A stretch of DNA of 64,000 bases from Hyphomonadaceae bacterium (GCA_016714495.1 JADKDU010000001.1:806001-870000); one strand, 5' to 3'; counted from the first letter of the stretch, positions 15,619-25,180 are shown. Made by a program: numbers and translations. Notes: generated from the letters alone by a model not told the origin.

Positions 15619-17439
15619 ATGGCGCTTCACCCGAAAATCGCCGAGGTCACCGCACGTATCGCGGAACGCAGCCGCGCAACGCGCAACGCCTTTCTTGCCC
15701 GTATCGACGAGGCCCGAGAGGAAGGCCCCGGCCGCTCGCATCTTTCATGTGGGAACCTTGCGCACGCCTTCGCCGCCTCTCCGCTCGGCGACAAGCTGAC
15801 CATGCGCGGACGGGCGCCCAATATCGCCATCGTCACGAGCTACAACGACATGCTGAGCGCCCATCAGCCGTTCAAGGACTATCCCGACCTCATAAAGGAC
15901 GCGGCCCGCAAAGCCGGCGCCTCGGCGCAGGTTGCAGGCGGCGTGCCCGCCATGTGCGACGGCGTCACGCAGGGCCGCCCGGGCATGGAGCTTTCGCTTT
16001 TCTCGCGTGATGTGATTGCGCTCTCGACAGCCGTCGCACTGACGCACGATGCATTCGATGCCGGCCTGATGCTGGGCACATGCGACAAGATTGTACCCGG
16101 CCTCTTCATCGGCGCGCTGTCATTCGGTCACCTGCCCGTGATCTTCTCGCCTGCAGGCCCGATGCCGTCGGGCATCAACAACAAGGAAAAGGCCAAGGTC
16201 CGCGAACTGTTTGCGCTCGGCCAGGTCAGCCGCGACCAGCTGCTCGAAGCGGAAGCCGCTTCCTACCACACGGCCGGCACCTGCACCTTCTATGGCACGG
16301 CGAATTCGAACCAGATGATGATGGAGCTGATGGGTCTCCACCTGCCCGGCACGGCTTTCGTCAATCCGGGCACGCCGCTGCGCGAGGCGCTGGTTCGCGC
16401 CGCCGCGATACGCTGTGTCGAGCTTGCGCAATCTGGCGAGTCGATCATGGCCCACGTGGTTGATGCGAAATCCATCGTCAACGCCATTGTCGGCCTGATG
16501 GCGACGGGCGGATCCACCAACCACGCGTTGCACATTCCCGCCATGGCGCAGGCGGCGGGGATCATCGTGGACTGGGACGATTTTTCCGACATTTCGAGCG
16601 TCACACCGCTGCTCGCTCGCATCTATCCGAACGGCTCGGCCGACGTGAACAACTTCCACGCCGCCGGCGGCATGGCGTTCATCACGCGCGAACTGCTCCA
16701 GGCCGGTCTCGTGCACGGCGATGTGCTGACGGTCGCAGGTCCGGGACTGGAGCTCTATACGCAGGAGCCATGGCTAGATGGTGAAGCACTCGCCTGGCGT
16801 CCTGGCGTGGAAAAATCGCTCGATGAGACAATCCTGCGTCCTGTCTCGTCGCCCTTCGAGATGGAAGGCGGCATTCGCCTGCTCAAAGGATCGCTCGGCC
16901 GCGGCATCATCAAGATTTCGTCCGTGCCAAAGGATCGCCGCGTCATTGATGCGCCCGCAGCCGTCTTCGAGAGCCAGATTGACTTCACAGCCGCCTTCAA
17001 AGCCGGCAAGCTGGATCGCGATGTCTGCGTCGTCGTTCGTTTCCAGGGGCCGCGCGCAAACGGCATGCCGGAACTGCATGCCCTTACGCCCGCTCTCACC
17101 AGCCTGCAGAACCGTGGCCATCGCGTCGCGCTGATCACCGACGGCCGCATGTCTGGCGCCTCCGGCGCTGTTCCCGCCGCCATCCACCTCACCCCCGGAG
17201 CCGACCAGGACGCCGCCCTCGCGCGTATTCAGGATGGCGATCGCATTGTGCTGGATGCGGAAGCGGGCACGCTCGACCTGTGGGTCGATCCGGCGGAACT
17301 CATGCGCCGCCCGCGAACCCCTGCGCCGCCTGCCGGCCATGGCTGGGGCCGCGAACTCTTTGCGCCCTTCCGCGCCGTTGCGGGCGACGCTGAAATCGGT
17401 GGCGGCATCTTCAGCGTTTATGCAGGGAACCTGACATGA
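15619..17439 (+). CDS. edd: Phosphogluconate dehydratase
   Basis: A roughly 606-residue iron-sulfur dehydratase of the IlvD/Edd family, aligning end to end with Edd. Conserved motifs include TSYNDMLSAHQP, GGVPAMCDGVTQG, GTCDKIVPG, GTCTFYGTANSNQMM and LMATGGSTNH; the cysteines ligate the [4Fe-4S] cluster. It converts 6-phosphogluconate to KDPG. ATG 15619 follows GAGGAA and matches the family N-terminus; an upstream in-frame ATG at 15595 is less likely. Its TGA overlaps the eda ATG by 4 bases (ATGA), indicating translational coupling. Confidence 0.97.
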   Translation: MALHPKIAEVTARIAERSRATRNAFLARIDEAREEGPGRSHLSCGNLAHAFAASPLGDKLTMRGRAPNIAIVTSYNDMLSAHQPFKDYPDLIKDAARKAGASAQVAGGVPAMCDGVTQGRPGMELSLFSRDVIALSTAVALTHDAFDAGLMLGTCDKIVPGLFIGALSFGHLPVIFSPAGPMPSGINNKEKAKVRELFALGQVSRDQLLEAEAASYHTAGTCTFYGTANSNQMMMELMGLHLPGTAFVNPGTPLREALVRAAAIRCVELAQSGESIMAHVVDAKSIVNAIVGLMATGGSTNHALHIPAMAQAAGIIVDWDDFSDISSVTPLLARIYPNGSADVNNFHAAGGMAFITRELLQAGLVHGDVLTVAGPGLELYTQEPWLDGEALAWRPGVEKSLDETILRPVSSPFEMEGGIRLLKGSLGRGIIKISSVPKDRRVIDAPAAVFESQIDFTAAFKAGKLDRDVCVVVRFQGPRANGMPELHALTPALTSLQNRGHRVALITDGRMSGASGAVPAAIHLTPGADQDAALARIQDGDRIVLDAEAGTLDLWVDPAELMRRPRTPAPPAGHGWGRELFAPFRAVAGDAEIGGGIFSVYAGNLT

Positions 17440-18059
17440 CTGTCGACGATCTGATGGCGATCCAGCCTGTGATCCCCGTGATCACGATCGAACGCGTCGA
17501 AGATGCGGTTCCGCTCGCCGAAGCGCTGGTCGGCGCAGGTCTGCCAGTGCTTGAGGTCACTCTGCGCACGCCCGTAGCCTCAGACTGCATCGCCGCGATG
17601 GGCCAGGTGAAAGGCGCGATCGCCGGCGCAGGCACCGTGCTCAACACCAAAGACCTGCAACGCGCGCTGGACAGCAAGGCGCGGTTCATCGTCACGCCCG
17701 GCCTCTCCGTGTCGGTCACGACCGAATCACAGAAGGCCGGCATACCGATCTTGCCTGGCATCGCCACCGCGACCGAACTGATGGCCGGCCTCGACCTTGG
17801 CCTCACCCGCTTCAAATTCTTTCCCGCCGAACAGGCCGGCGGTCGCGCCATGCTGGATGCGTTGAAGGGGCCCTTCGGCCATATCCGCTTCTGCCCCACG
17901 GGCGGCATCACGCTCGATCTGGCGCGCGACTATCTCACCCGCTCCAATGTCGCCTGTGTCGGCGGCGGCTGGCTAACGCCGAAAAAGCTGATCGATGCGA
18001 GGCAATGGGACGCGATCGCCGCGCTGGCGAAGGAAGCCGCGGCGTTGAAGCGCGGCTAG
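17436..18059 (+). CDS. eda: KDPG aldolase (2-dehydro-3-deoxyphosphogluconate aldolase)
   Basis: A 207-residue class I aldolase. The Schiff-base lysine is Lys127 in RFKFFPAE, the catalytic glutamate is Glu40 in LEVTLR, and the phosphate site includes CPTGGI. It cleaves KDPG to pyruvate and glyceraldehyde-3-phosphate and so completes the pathway begun by zwf, pgl and edd. The start overlaps the edd stop. Its TAG stop interlocks with the stop of the convergent membrane protein gene. Confidence 0.97.
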   Translation: MTVDDLMAIQPVIPVITIERVEDAVPLAEALVGAGLPVLEVTLRTPVASDCIAAMGQVKGAIAGAGTVLNTKDLQRALDSKARFIVTPGLSVSVTTESQKAGIPILPGIATATELMAGLDLGLTRFKFFPAEQAGGRAMLDALKGPFGHIRFCPTGGITLDLARDYLTRSNVACVGGGWLTPKKLIDARQWDAIAALAKEAAALKRG

Positions 18060-18571
18060 CTCGCCCTCAAGGGGTCGTGCCGCGGCGGGCCAGCCATGAG
18101 CAGCATGGTCACTTGGACAACGAGCGCTAGCGACAGGTATCCTACCGCGCCCATGACCTGCGGCATCGGCCCCGCTCCGAATGCGAACAATGTGGAGTTC
18201 GTCGCGAGCATATGATCGCGGAGCATGCCAAGTCCGACATAACCGGCGAAAAACGTTGCGACCCCGGTCCAACCCATGGCGCGCATCATCCGCCAGCCGA
18301 CAAGACCGGCGGTGGCGCCGAACACGAAGACTACCGAAATCGAAATCGCCAGTGTCGGCAGAACATCACCGCTTGAATGATAGGCCCACCAGTCCATTCG
18401 GCCTGCGAGCGCATCCCAACCGATATTGAAAACCGCGGCCGCCAAGCCGCCAGCCAGGGCGCCTGACAATCGTTTCGGGCCGGCAAGCGTCAGCCAGCCC
18501 GTAGCCGCAAAGACCGCGGGGGAGGCGAGGCAAACGAAAATGAGGAAGGCTGTTGTCACGCGACGCCACAC
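18056..18571 (-). CDS. Hypothetical multi-pass membrane protein
   Basis: A 171-residue protein with about five hydrophobic segments, including an N-terminal one, GALAGGLAAAVFNIGW, a stretch around LAISISVVFVFGAT, GVATFFAGYVGLG and a C-terminal one. No conserved catalytic residues or named family are recognised. It is convergent with eda, sharing the CTAG stop overlap, and lies 44 bases beyond the serine hydrolase gene on the same strand, so it may be co-transcribed with it. Confidence 0.65.
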   Translation of the reverse strand: MWRRVTTAFLIFVCLASPAVFAATGWLTLAGPKRLSGALAGGLAAAVFNIGWDALAGRMDWWAYHSSGDVLPTLAISISVVFVFGATAGLVGWRMMRAMGWTGVATFFAGYVGLGMLRDHMLATNSTLFAFGAGPMPQVMGAVGYLSLALVVQVTMLLMAGPPRHDPLRAS

Positions 18572-18615
18572 TGGACAGGGGTGACTCTACGCCCAGCCGC
18601 CAGATGAAGAAAGAG

Positions 18616-19650
18616 TCATAAAGGTAGCAGCCGCAGAAATTCATCATCCCGCCATTTCAGCTGCCGCGGACCCATGGCGCGCAGGATCTGATTGGCCTGC
18701 CGCGCGACCACCAGCCGCCGCTTGCGCAGCAGGTACAGCCGCTGGTCGCCAGCGCCCGCCGCCATGACGATATCCTCGCCCCTCGCCGCCTGTCCGATCG
18801 CATCACCATCAATGCCTGAGCGCGGCGATGGCCCGATCATGCCCGGACGCAGCAACCACCAGGACAGCCCATAGCCGGGGTTTGCACTCGTCGCCTCGAA
18901 CAGAGCTGCATGGACCTTCGGATCGGCGCCCTTCGCGCCATCCATCACCCACTGGCCGAACTTCGCCCAGTCGCGCGCGTTGAAATGTGCGCCTTGCGGC
19001 AGGAACGGATTCCCATCCGCCCCGCGCTTCCAGTTGGTCGGCCGGATACCGAGCTCATCGAACAGCCGGCCGTGCAGCCACACGATCGGATCAGCCGGTT
19101 TTCCCGCGGCTCTCAGCTTGCGCTTCATGATCTCGCCGAAGCACTGGAATGGCGTGGGGCCATAGACGAATTTCGCGCCTGGCGGCGTGGACGCTCTCGC
19201 CTTGATTGCATCGAGATAGGCTGGTGGCCGCGCCACCTCGCCCGCCCCTTCCAGTCCGGATGTGAGCGTCAGCAGGTGGCGGATTGTGATGAGGTTGCGC
19301 GCGTCGCTCTTCCATTCCGTCAGCGTCTTCGCAGCTGGCTCGTCGATGTCGAGCATTCCGTCCGCAGACGCCAACGCCGCCATGACGCCGGTGAAACTCT
19401 TCGTCCCGCTCGCCAGCTCCCAGTCCTTCTCCGGCGCGCCGGCATTGGGATAGGTCTCGAAGAGGACTTTGCCATCCTGCATCACCAGCAAAGATACCCC
19501 GCGTCGCGCAGCCGCGTATTCCGCCGCCGGTCCATACGGCCCCGCCGCTGAAGCATACTTGTTCCTGCTTCCGAAAGTCTGCGCGGAGGCGCCGCCTACA
19601 AAGGCCGTCACGCCCATGCCCGCCAGCACTGTCCGTCTCGACGCATCCAT
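18616..19650 (-). CDS. Serine hydrolase, beta-lactamase/class C fold
   Basis: About 344 residues. The N-terminal SRRTVLAGMGVTAFVGGASAQ resembles a twin-arginine signal. The nucleophile motif SGTKSF (SxxK) lies in the expected place after DWELA, followed by the family segment ITIRHLLTLTSGLEG and a VYGPTPFQCFGEI segment holding the catalytic tyrosine region. Such proteins include esterases and D-aminopeptidases as well as beta-lactamases. Two adjacent ATGs at 19653 and 19650 follow GGAGG; the second has the better spacing. Not clearly linked to neighbours. Confidence 0.82.
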   Translation of the reverse strand: MDASRRTVLAGMGVTAFVGGASAQTFGSRNKYASAAGPYGPAAEYAAARRGVSLLVMQDGKVLFETYPNAGAPEKDWELASGTKSFTGVMAALASADGMLDIDEPAAKTLTEWKSDARNLITIRHLLTLTSGLEGAGEVARPPAYLDAIKARASTPPGAKFVYGPTPFQCFGEIMKRKLRAAGKPADPIVWLHGRLFDELGIRPTNWKRGADGNPFLPQGAHFNARDWAKFGQWVMDGAKGADPKVHAALFEATSANPGYGLSWWLLRPGMIGPSPRSGIDGDAIGQAARGEDIVMAAGAGDQRLYLLRKRRLVVARQANQILRAMGPRQLKWRDDEFLRLLPL

Positions 19651-19712
19651 CATAGCCTCCGCCCGCTCAGATCCTGAACGGTGGGCCATCGCATCTGAAC
19701 GGCAATTGAACG

Positions 19713-20798
19713 CTAGTCCTCGGCCGCCTCGAAATATTTAGAAAGGCGGAGGCCCTGGCCCGCATAGGTCGAGTACGAACCCGCCGCTCCATATGGCACG
19801 TCCGGCTTGGCCGTCAACTTCTCGAACACCAGCCGCCCGACGGGCTGACCATCTTCCAGAATGAATGGCACGTCGCGCGAACGCACTTCCAGAACCGCCT
19901 TGCCCTTCGAATGCGTGACGCCGAAGCCCGGATCGAAGAAGCCCGCATAATGCGCACGGAACTCTCCAAGCTCCGGCGCGATCGGCGCCATCTCGGCCGC
20001 CTCGTCCAACGGGATCACGATCTTCTCCTTCGAGGCGAGGATATAGAACTCGCCCGGGTCCAGCACGATGCGCCCTTCGCGCGCCCGCACTGGCTCCCAG
20101 AAATCCTCGACCGTGTGCGCGCCGATAGCGGCCAAGTCGATTACACGGGAGTGGCGCTTGGCTCTGTATCCGACAATATCAGAATTGGTGGGATGCAGGT
20201 CGAGGCTGAACGTCATGTCACGCACCGCTGTCTGCACGCCGCGCCGGATACGGAGCTGCAGCAGGCGGTCGCCCGTCCGCGCCAACACTGAAAAGGTGCG
20301 CGGCGAAATCTCTGCGTAGAGTTCGCCCTGATAGCCGGCGGGAATACCATCGAAAGCGCGTGCGCGATCCGAAACGGCTCGCACGAAGACGTCGATCCGG
20401 CCCGTCGAGCTCTTCGGGTTCGCCGCTGCGGACAGATCCTTCGGCAGCTTCAACCGCTCCTGCAGCGGCACGAGATAGACGCAACCCGTCTCCAGCACCG
20501 CGCCGCGTGTCAGATCGAGCGTGTGCATCACCAGGCTGTCGTCGAGCCGATCCGCCACAACATGCTTGCCCGGCAGGAAGCTAGCGCGCAGGCGAAAAGC
20601 CACCTTGCCCAGACGCAGGTCGAGCGACGCAGGCTGGATCTGATCCGGCTTGATGCCGCCTTCGGCGAACACGGCGCCTGACTTCACAATGTCTTTCAGT
20701 TCGGCATCCGGCAGCACGCCCACGGCGCTGACCGTCTCGGCGGCCTTCTTCTTCGCGGGCGCCTTCGTAGCAGCCTTGAGGGACTTCGCTTTCGTCAT
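19713..20798 (-). CDS. dcd: dCTP deaminase, alphaproteobacterial long form
   Basis: A 361-residue protein with a lysine/alanine-rich N-terminus and a duplicated dUTPase/Dcd-type fold. Motifs are DQIQPASLDLRLG, NPKSSTGRIDVFVR, GYQGELYAEISPRTF and GDRLLQLR in the first half and a second trimer-fold half ending in GQPVGRLVFEKL. It would deaminate dCTP to dUTP for thymidylate synthesis. The enteric enzyme is about 190 residues; the double-length form is typical of alphaproteobacteria. The ATG overlaps the stop of gst by 4 bases, suggesting coupling. Confidence 0.9.
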   Translation of the reverse strand: MTKAKSLKAATKAPAKKKAAETVSAVGVLPDAELKDIVKSGAVFAEGGIKPDQIQPASLDLRLGKVAFRLRASFLPGKHVVADRLDDSLVMHTLDLTRGAVLETGCVYLVPLQERLKLPKDLSAAANPKSSTGRIDVFVRAVSDRARAFDGIPAGYQGELYAEISPRTFSVLARTGDRLLQLRIRRGVQTAVRDMTFSLDLHPTNSDIVGYRAKRHSRVIDLAAIGAHTVEDFWEPVRAREGRIVLDPGEFYILASKEKIVIPLDEAAEMAPIAPELGEFRAHYAGFFDPGFGVTHSKGKAVLEVRSRDVPFILEDGQPVGRLVFEKLTAKPDVPYGAAGSYSTYAGQGLRLSKYFEAAED

Positions 20799-21427
20799 TG
20801 CGGCGGCGTGACCTTGAAGGGCTGCTGGATTTCGCTGAACGGCTCAAGCGCTTCGCATCTCGCCGCGTGCGCCGCAAGCAACGGCCAGCCTTCGGCAAGG
20901 TCGAACAGGCCCGCATGCGCATCGCCCAGGAAACGCAGCGCGCACGCAACCGTCACATCGGCATGGCCGATATTCGCTCCGAACCACCATTCGGTCCGAT
21001 GCGCCAGCCTGCTGCGTTCAAGGCCATTGAGGCAGCCCGCAATCTGCGACAGGCACCGTTCGATCCACACCGACGTTGCACGCTCATGCACGACGGTCTC
21101 GTAGACCATGGACACCGCCTTGTCGGCGAGACCTGTCGCCAGCGCGCAGACTTTCTGCGCCTCGCGCCGTTCCGCTCCGGCCGGCATCATCGACAACCCG
21201 GGCGGCGCTAGCTGGTCCAGCGCATCGAGGATGGCGTGGCTTTCGATCAGCACTTCGCCATTGCCCATCACCAACGTAGGTACACGCATCAGGGGGTTGT
21301 ACTGGGCGATCTTCTCCGCATCCGCGAACACCGACCACGGCCGATGCTCGAACGAGAGCCCGTAAAGCCGCATAGCGATCGCCACGCGGCGCACAAAAGG
21401 ACTATCGTACTGGCCAATCAGAATCAC
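20795..21427 (-). CDS. Glutathione S-transferase family protein
   Basis: About 210 residues. The thioredoxin-like N-terminal domain begins LIGQYDSPFVRRVAIAM with the YDSPF active-site region, then RVPTLVMGNGEVLIESHAILDAL with the cis-proline and ES glutathione-binding pair. The C-terminal helical domain has ADVTVACALRF. GTG 21427 is chosen because GGAGG lies 7 bases upstream and it matches the family N-terminus. Upstream gene of a two-gene unit with dcd (ATGA overlap). Confidence 0.88.
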   Translation of the reverse strand: MILIGQYDSPFVRRVAIAMRLYGLSFEHRPWSVFADAEKIAQYNPLMRVPTLVMGNGEVLIESHAILDALDQLAPPGLSMMPAGAERREAQKVCALATGLADKAVSMVYETVVHERATSVWIERCLSQIAGCLNGLERSRLAHRTEWWFGANIGHADVTVACALRFLGDAHAGLFDLAEGWPLLAAHAARCEALEPFSEIQQPFKVTPPQ

Positions 21428-21612
21428 GCGAAAGCCTCCAGCCCCTCCATAGCAGCCTGATTTAACAACGTAAGCACGCCATAAGCTCAAAAATCGCGCG
21501 TGGGGCCGACAGCAGTACACCTTGACTTTATGCGGGCTCGGTAAGACCAAGCGACCCCGCGAGATGCAGGTTCCCTGCACCGGGCGTTTTCTCGTTGTCC
21601 CGGAGCGACGCC

Positions 21613-22896
21613 ATGACCCTGTCGATTGGTCTCGATTTCGGCACAACAAACACCGTGGCGACCATGGCCAATGCAGATGGTCAGGTTGAAGCGGTCCAGT
21701 TCACGCACAACAACGAAGCATTTGAAGCTTTTCGTTCGGTGCTGTGCTTCTCGGAAGCCGACGACGCGGCGGGGCGGCGAACAACCGTCAACGCAGGGCC
21801 ATGGGCGATCGAACAGTTCGTTGAGCTGGCGGGCGAGTGTCGCTTCATCCAGTCGTTCAAGACGTTCGCCGCCAGCCCGCTTTTTGCCGACACACTGATC
21901 TATTCCCGGCGTCTGAAGTTTGAGGACCTGCTGGCAAGCTTTCTCCGGCAGGTGCGCAGCCACGCTGGTATCGACTTTCCCAAGCGCGTGGTTGTCGGCC
22001 GGCCGGTGAACTTCGCCGGCGCCTCGCCGGATGAAGCGCTGGCGCGCACGCGATATGAAGCGGCGTTGCGCTCCGTTGGCTTCGAGGAAATCCATCACGT
22101 CTACGAACCCGTCGCCGCCGCCTACTTCTTTGCGCAACGCCTGAATGCCGATGCCACCATTCTCGTCGCCGATTTCGGCGGCGGCACCAGCGATTTTTCC
22201 GTCGTGAGATTTGTCGTCGGTCCGTCCGGCCTCGACTACAAGCCGCTGGCGCACACGGGCGTCGGCGTGGCGGGTGACGCCTTCGATCATCGCATCATCG
22301 ATCAGGTCGTGGCGCGCGAGTTCGGGAAGGGCTCGGAATACATGAGCTGGGGCAAGGCGCTTCCTGTGCCGAACGCCTATTTCAGGAAGTTCAGCCGCTG
22401 GAACGAGCTTTCGATCATGCGCCATTCGCGCGACTATCGCGAGCTGCAGGAACTCGCGCGCGACAGCCTTGACCCTGACCGCATCCGCGCCTTCCTCGCC
22501 TTCCTAGATGCGGACGCCGGCTATGCGATGTATCGCGCGGTGTCTGCCGCGAAGATGCAGCTCTCCCAAGGCGACGCGGGCGCGCTGGCGCTGCACGTCG
22601 CCGGCGTCGACATAGAGCGCAAGATCACGCGCGCGGAGTTCGAAACGTGGATCGCGCCTGAGCTTGAGGAGATCAACGCCTGTGTCGGCCGCGCCCTGAA
22701 CGAGGCGGGCCTCACTGAAAGCCAGATAGACCGCGTCTTCCTTACCGGAGGCTCGTCGTTCGTGCCGGCGGTGCGCAGGCAATTTGAAGCCCGGTTCGGG
22801 GCCGCCAGGATCGAGACAGGCGATCAGCTTGTGTCGATCGCCTATGGCCTCTCGCTTATTGCCCAGGAGCAGAACATTGGCCGTTGGGCCGTGTGA
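21613..22896 (+). CDS. Hsp70-like ATPase (YegD family)
   Basis: About 427 residues of an actin/Hsp70-type nucleotide-binding domain without the usual substrate-binding domain. Phosphate loops are visible as GLDFGTTNTVAT and VADFGGGTSDFSV, and the adenosine segment as FLTGGSSFVPAVR. This fits YegD-type atypical chaperones. ATG 21613 follows GGAG. It is divergent from gst-dcd. The role in the cell is not established; no J-domain or GrpE partner is nearby. Confidence 0.88.
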   Translation: MTLSIGLDFGTTNTVATMANADGQVEAVQFTHNNEAFEAFRSVLCFSEADDAAGRRTTVNAGPWAIEQFVELAGECRFIQSFKTFAASPLFADTLIYSRRLKFEDLLASFLRQVRSHAGIDFPKRVVVGRPVNFAGASPDEALARTRYEAALRSVGFEEIHHVYEPVAAAYFFAQRLNADATILVADFGGGTSDFSVVRFVVGPSGLDYKPLAHTGVGVAGDAFDHRIIDQVVAREFGKGSEYMSWGKALPVPNAYFRKFSRWNELSIMRHSRDYRELQELARDSLDPDRIRAFLAFLDADAGYAMYRAVSAAKMQLSQGDAGALALHVAGVDIERKITRAEFETWIAPELEEINACVGRALNEAGLTESQIDRVFLTGGSSFVPAVRRQFEARFGAARIETGDQLVSIAYGLSLIAQEQNIGRWAV

Positions 22897-23027
22897 ATGC
22901 GCCATCCGCCGGCAACCAGCCGTTCCAACGCTTGCCGACGCCCGGCCGTTCTATCCTTTAGCCAGGCTCACTGGCGCCCCGACGGATCACGGCCTATAGG
23001 GCGGGCGAACCACGAAAGGCAGCCGCC

Positions 23028-24230
23028 ATGACCAAAGACAGCAAGACCGGAAAATCCAAAACCTGGCGCCCGCAGACCATGATGGTGCGCGGCGGAACCA
23101 CGCGGTCCCAGTACGGTGAAACCTCCGAAGCGCTCTATCTGAATTCCGGCTTTGTTTATGACAGCCCGGAACAACAGTCGGCCCGCATGGCCGGCGACGA
23201 GCCCGGCTATATCTACTCGCGCTACGCCAATCCCACTGTGCGCATGTTCGAGGAACGCCTCGCCCAGCTTGAAGGCGCCGAAGACTGTCGCGCCACGGCG
23301 TCCGGCATGGCCGCGATCCACACCATGCTGGTCGCACCGATAAAACCGGGTGATCGCATCGTCGCGCCACGCCAGCTATTCTCGTCCGTCGTCTGGATCC
23401 TCAAGAATGTGATGCCGAAAATGGGCGTCGAGGTGACCTGGGTCGATGGCTCCGACATCGGCCAGTGGGAAAAGGCGATGGCGAAGCCTTGCCGCTTCTC
23501 CATCATTGAGACGCCGTCCAACCCGCTGCTCGACGCAGTCGATATCCGCGCAGTAGCTGATCTGACGCACGCAGCCGGCGGCGAGCTGATCGTCGACAAT
23601 GTGTTCGCCTCGCCTATCCTGCAGAAGCCGCTCGCTCTTGGCGCGGACTGGGTCGTCTATTCGACCACCAAGCACATGGATGGACAGGGCCGGACGCTGG
23701 GCGGCGCCATTCTCGGTAAGACAAAAAAGATCGAGGACGAGCTGCAGCAATACTATCGCCACACGGGGCCCTCCCTGTCGCCGTTCAACGCGTGGGTGGT
23801 GCTAAAAGGGCTCGAGACCATGGACCTCCGCGTCCGCCGCATGAGCGACAATGCGCGGCTGATCGCCGACCAGCTGGCGACGAACAAGAAGATTGCCGCT
23901 GTCCGCTATCCGGGCCGCAGCGACCATCCGCACCACAATATCCATGCCGCCCAGATGCCCGAAGGCGGCGGCTCCATGCTGGCGCTTTCAGTGAAGGGCG
24001 GGCTGGAGCCAGCCTATGCCGCGCTCAACCGACTCAACCTGATCGACATCTCCAACAATCTGGGGGACTCAAAGTCGCTGATCACCCATCCGGCCACCAC
24101 GACACACCGCACCCTCACGGACGACGAACGCGCGGCCATCGGCCTCGACAACACGTGGCTGCGTCTTTCGGTCGGCCTAGAGGATCCGAAAGATATCGCG
24201 GAAGACCTGGAACAGGCGCTCAATGGCTAG
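23028..24230 (+). CDS. metZ: O-succinylhomoserine sulfhydrylase
   Basis: A 400-residue PLP-dependent Cys/Met-metabolism enzyme. The PLP lysine is about residue 215 in STTKHMDGQGR; GGAILG follows. Other family motifs are YSRYANPT, LEGAEDCRATASGMAAI and ETPSNPLL. MetZ makes homocysteine from O-succinylhomoserine and sulfide. The family also contains MetB/MetC, but the RTLGGAI and DSKSLITHPATTTH details and the apaG-hslO neighbourhood favour MetZ. I looked for a SAM-type riboswitch in the 130 bases upstream and did not recognise one. Confidence 0.92.
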   Translation: MTKDSKTGKSKTWRPQTMMVRGGTTRSQYGETSEALYLNSGFVYDSPEQQSARMAGDEPGYIYSRYANPTVRMFEERLAQLEGAEDCRATASGMAAIHTMLVAPIKPGDRIVAPRQLFSSVVWILKNVMPKMGVEVTWVDGSDIGQWEKAMAKPCRFSIIETPSNPLLDAVDIRAVADLTHAAGGELIVDNVFASPILQKPLALGADWVVYSTTKHMDGQGRTLGGAILGKTKKIEDELQQYYRHTGPSLSPFNAWVVLKGLETMDLRVRRMSDNARLIADQLATNKKIAAVRYPGRSDHPHHNIHAAQMPEGGGSMLALSVKGGLEPAYAALNRLNLIDISNNLGDSKSLITHPATTTHRTLTDDERAAIGLDNTWLRLSVGLEDPKDIAEDLEQALNG

Positions 24231-24264
24231 ACAGGTCGCCCGTCAGCGCGCCTGAATCCAGACC

Positions 24265-24305
24265 TTAGTTGCGATTGCAGCTTTATTTGTTGCAATTGCA
24301 ACTAA
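24265..24305. promoter_or_regulatory. Inverted repeat before yceI, probable operator
   Basis: Arms TTAGTTGCGATTGCA and TGCAATTGCAACTAA match at 14 of 15 positions around an 11-nt spacer. The right half also contains a 14-bp perfect palindrome GTTGCAATTGCAAC at 24289-24302. It lies about 85-120 bases before the yceI start and 35 bases after metZ. The symmetry suggests binding of a dimeric repressor such as a MarR or TetR type protein; the regulator is not identified. Confidence 0.6.
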
Positions 24306-24387
24306 CTGGTCCATATCAACGGCACAACGCAACCGCCGCAATTCCGGTGCGGCGGGGGCGTTCTGTCAGTTGAAGGATTGTCTGCAT

Positions 24388-25104
24388 ATGAAGTCGCTTT
24401 TCGCCGGCGCCAGCCTCGCCATTCTCGCCCTTGCCGCATGCAGCCCTACGCCTGCCCCGGAAGCTGCCGCGCCTGTCGCCGCCGCCGCTGAGGTAGCGGC
24501 GCCTACTCCCGCCGTCATAGCCTCGCCTGCCGGTGACTACGCCTCCGACCCGAACCACTCCAGCGTCGAATTCAAGCTCGAGCACCTCAGCCTGTCGTCC
24601 TACGCGCTTAAATTCCGCACCTATGACGCCACGGTGTCGTTCGACCCGGCCAACATCGCCGCCTCGAAAGTGACCGCCACCATCAAACCGTCCGATATCC
24701 TAGCAGGCTATCCGGGTGATTATGTCGCCAACCATCCGGGCACGAAGTTCACGTCGTGGGAAGACGATCTGGCGAACAGCACCAACTTTCTCGACGCCAG
24801 GCAATTCCCGGCGATCACCTTCGTCTCGACCTCGGTCGAGACGAGTGGCGAGCGCTCCGCGAAAGTCACTGGCGATCTCACGCTCAAGGGCGTCACCAAG
24901 CCGGTGACGCTTGAGGTGACATTCTCCGGCGAGACGGCGTCGCATCCGTTCTCGAAAGTTCCAGCGCTTGGCTTCTCGGCGACCGGACGCTTCAAGCGCT
25001 CCGATTTCGGGGTCGACTATCTGAAGGGCATGGTCGGCGATGATGTCGCGGTCGAGATCGAAGGTGATTTTATTCAGAAGGTCGCCCCGGCGCCCGTGCA
25101 ATAG
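24388..25104 (+). CDS. YceI family lipoprotein
   Basis: About 238 residues with a lipobox LAAC, an alanine/proline-rich linker and a full YceI domain: DPNHSSVEFKLEHL, ATIKPSDILAG, FLDARQFPAITFVST, GDLTLKGVTKPVTLEV and SATGRFKRSDFGV. YceI proteins are lipocalin-like periplasmic proteins that bind polyisoprenoids and are often stress-induced. The short KEGH-like quinone/isoprenoid pocket cannot be assigned exactly. ATG 24388 has a distant AAGGA site. A palindromic operator candidate precedes it and a terminator follows it. Confidence 0.9.
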   Translation: MKSLFAGASLAILALAACSPTPAPEAAAPVAAAAEVAAPTPAVIASPAGDYASDPNHSSVEFKLEHLSLSSYALKFRTYDATVSFDPANIAASKVTATIKPSDILAGYPGDYVANHPGTKFTSWEDDLANSTNFLDARQFPAITFVSTSVETSGERSAKVTGDLTLKGVTKPVTLEVTFSGETASHPFSKVPALGFSATGRFKRSDFGVDYLKGMVGDDVAVEIEGDFIQKVAPAPVQ

Positions 25105-25139
25105 CCGGATACATAGCTGGGTAATCGTTTCACATGCGC

Positions 25140-25180
25140 AAGGGGCGCGAACACTTGAGGTTCGCGTCCCTTCTTCGTAT
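25140..25180 (+). terminator. Rho-independent terminator after yceI
   Basis: A 13-bp stem (AAGGGGCGCGAAC with GTTCGCGTCCCTT, one G-U pair) and 7-nt loop followed by CTTCG. It lies 35 bases after the yceI stop and before apaG, so it isolates yceI from apaG. Confidence 0.7.

Noticed and set aside
22897..23027. SAM-type riboswitch before metZ
   Set aside because: I could not find the conserved core of SAM-II or other SAM riboswitches in these 131 bases.
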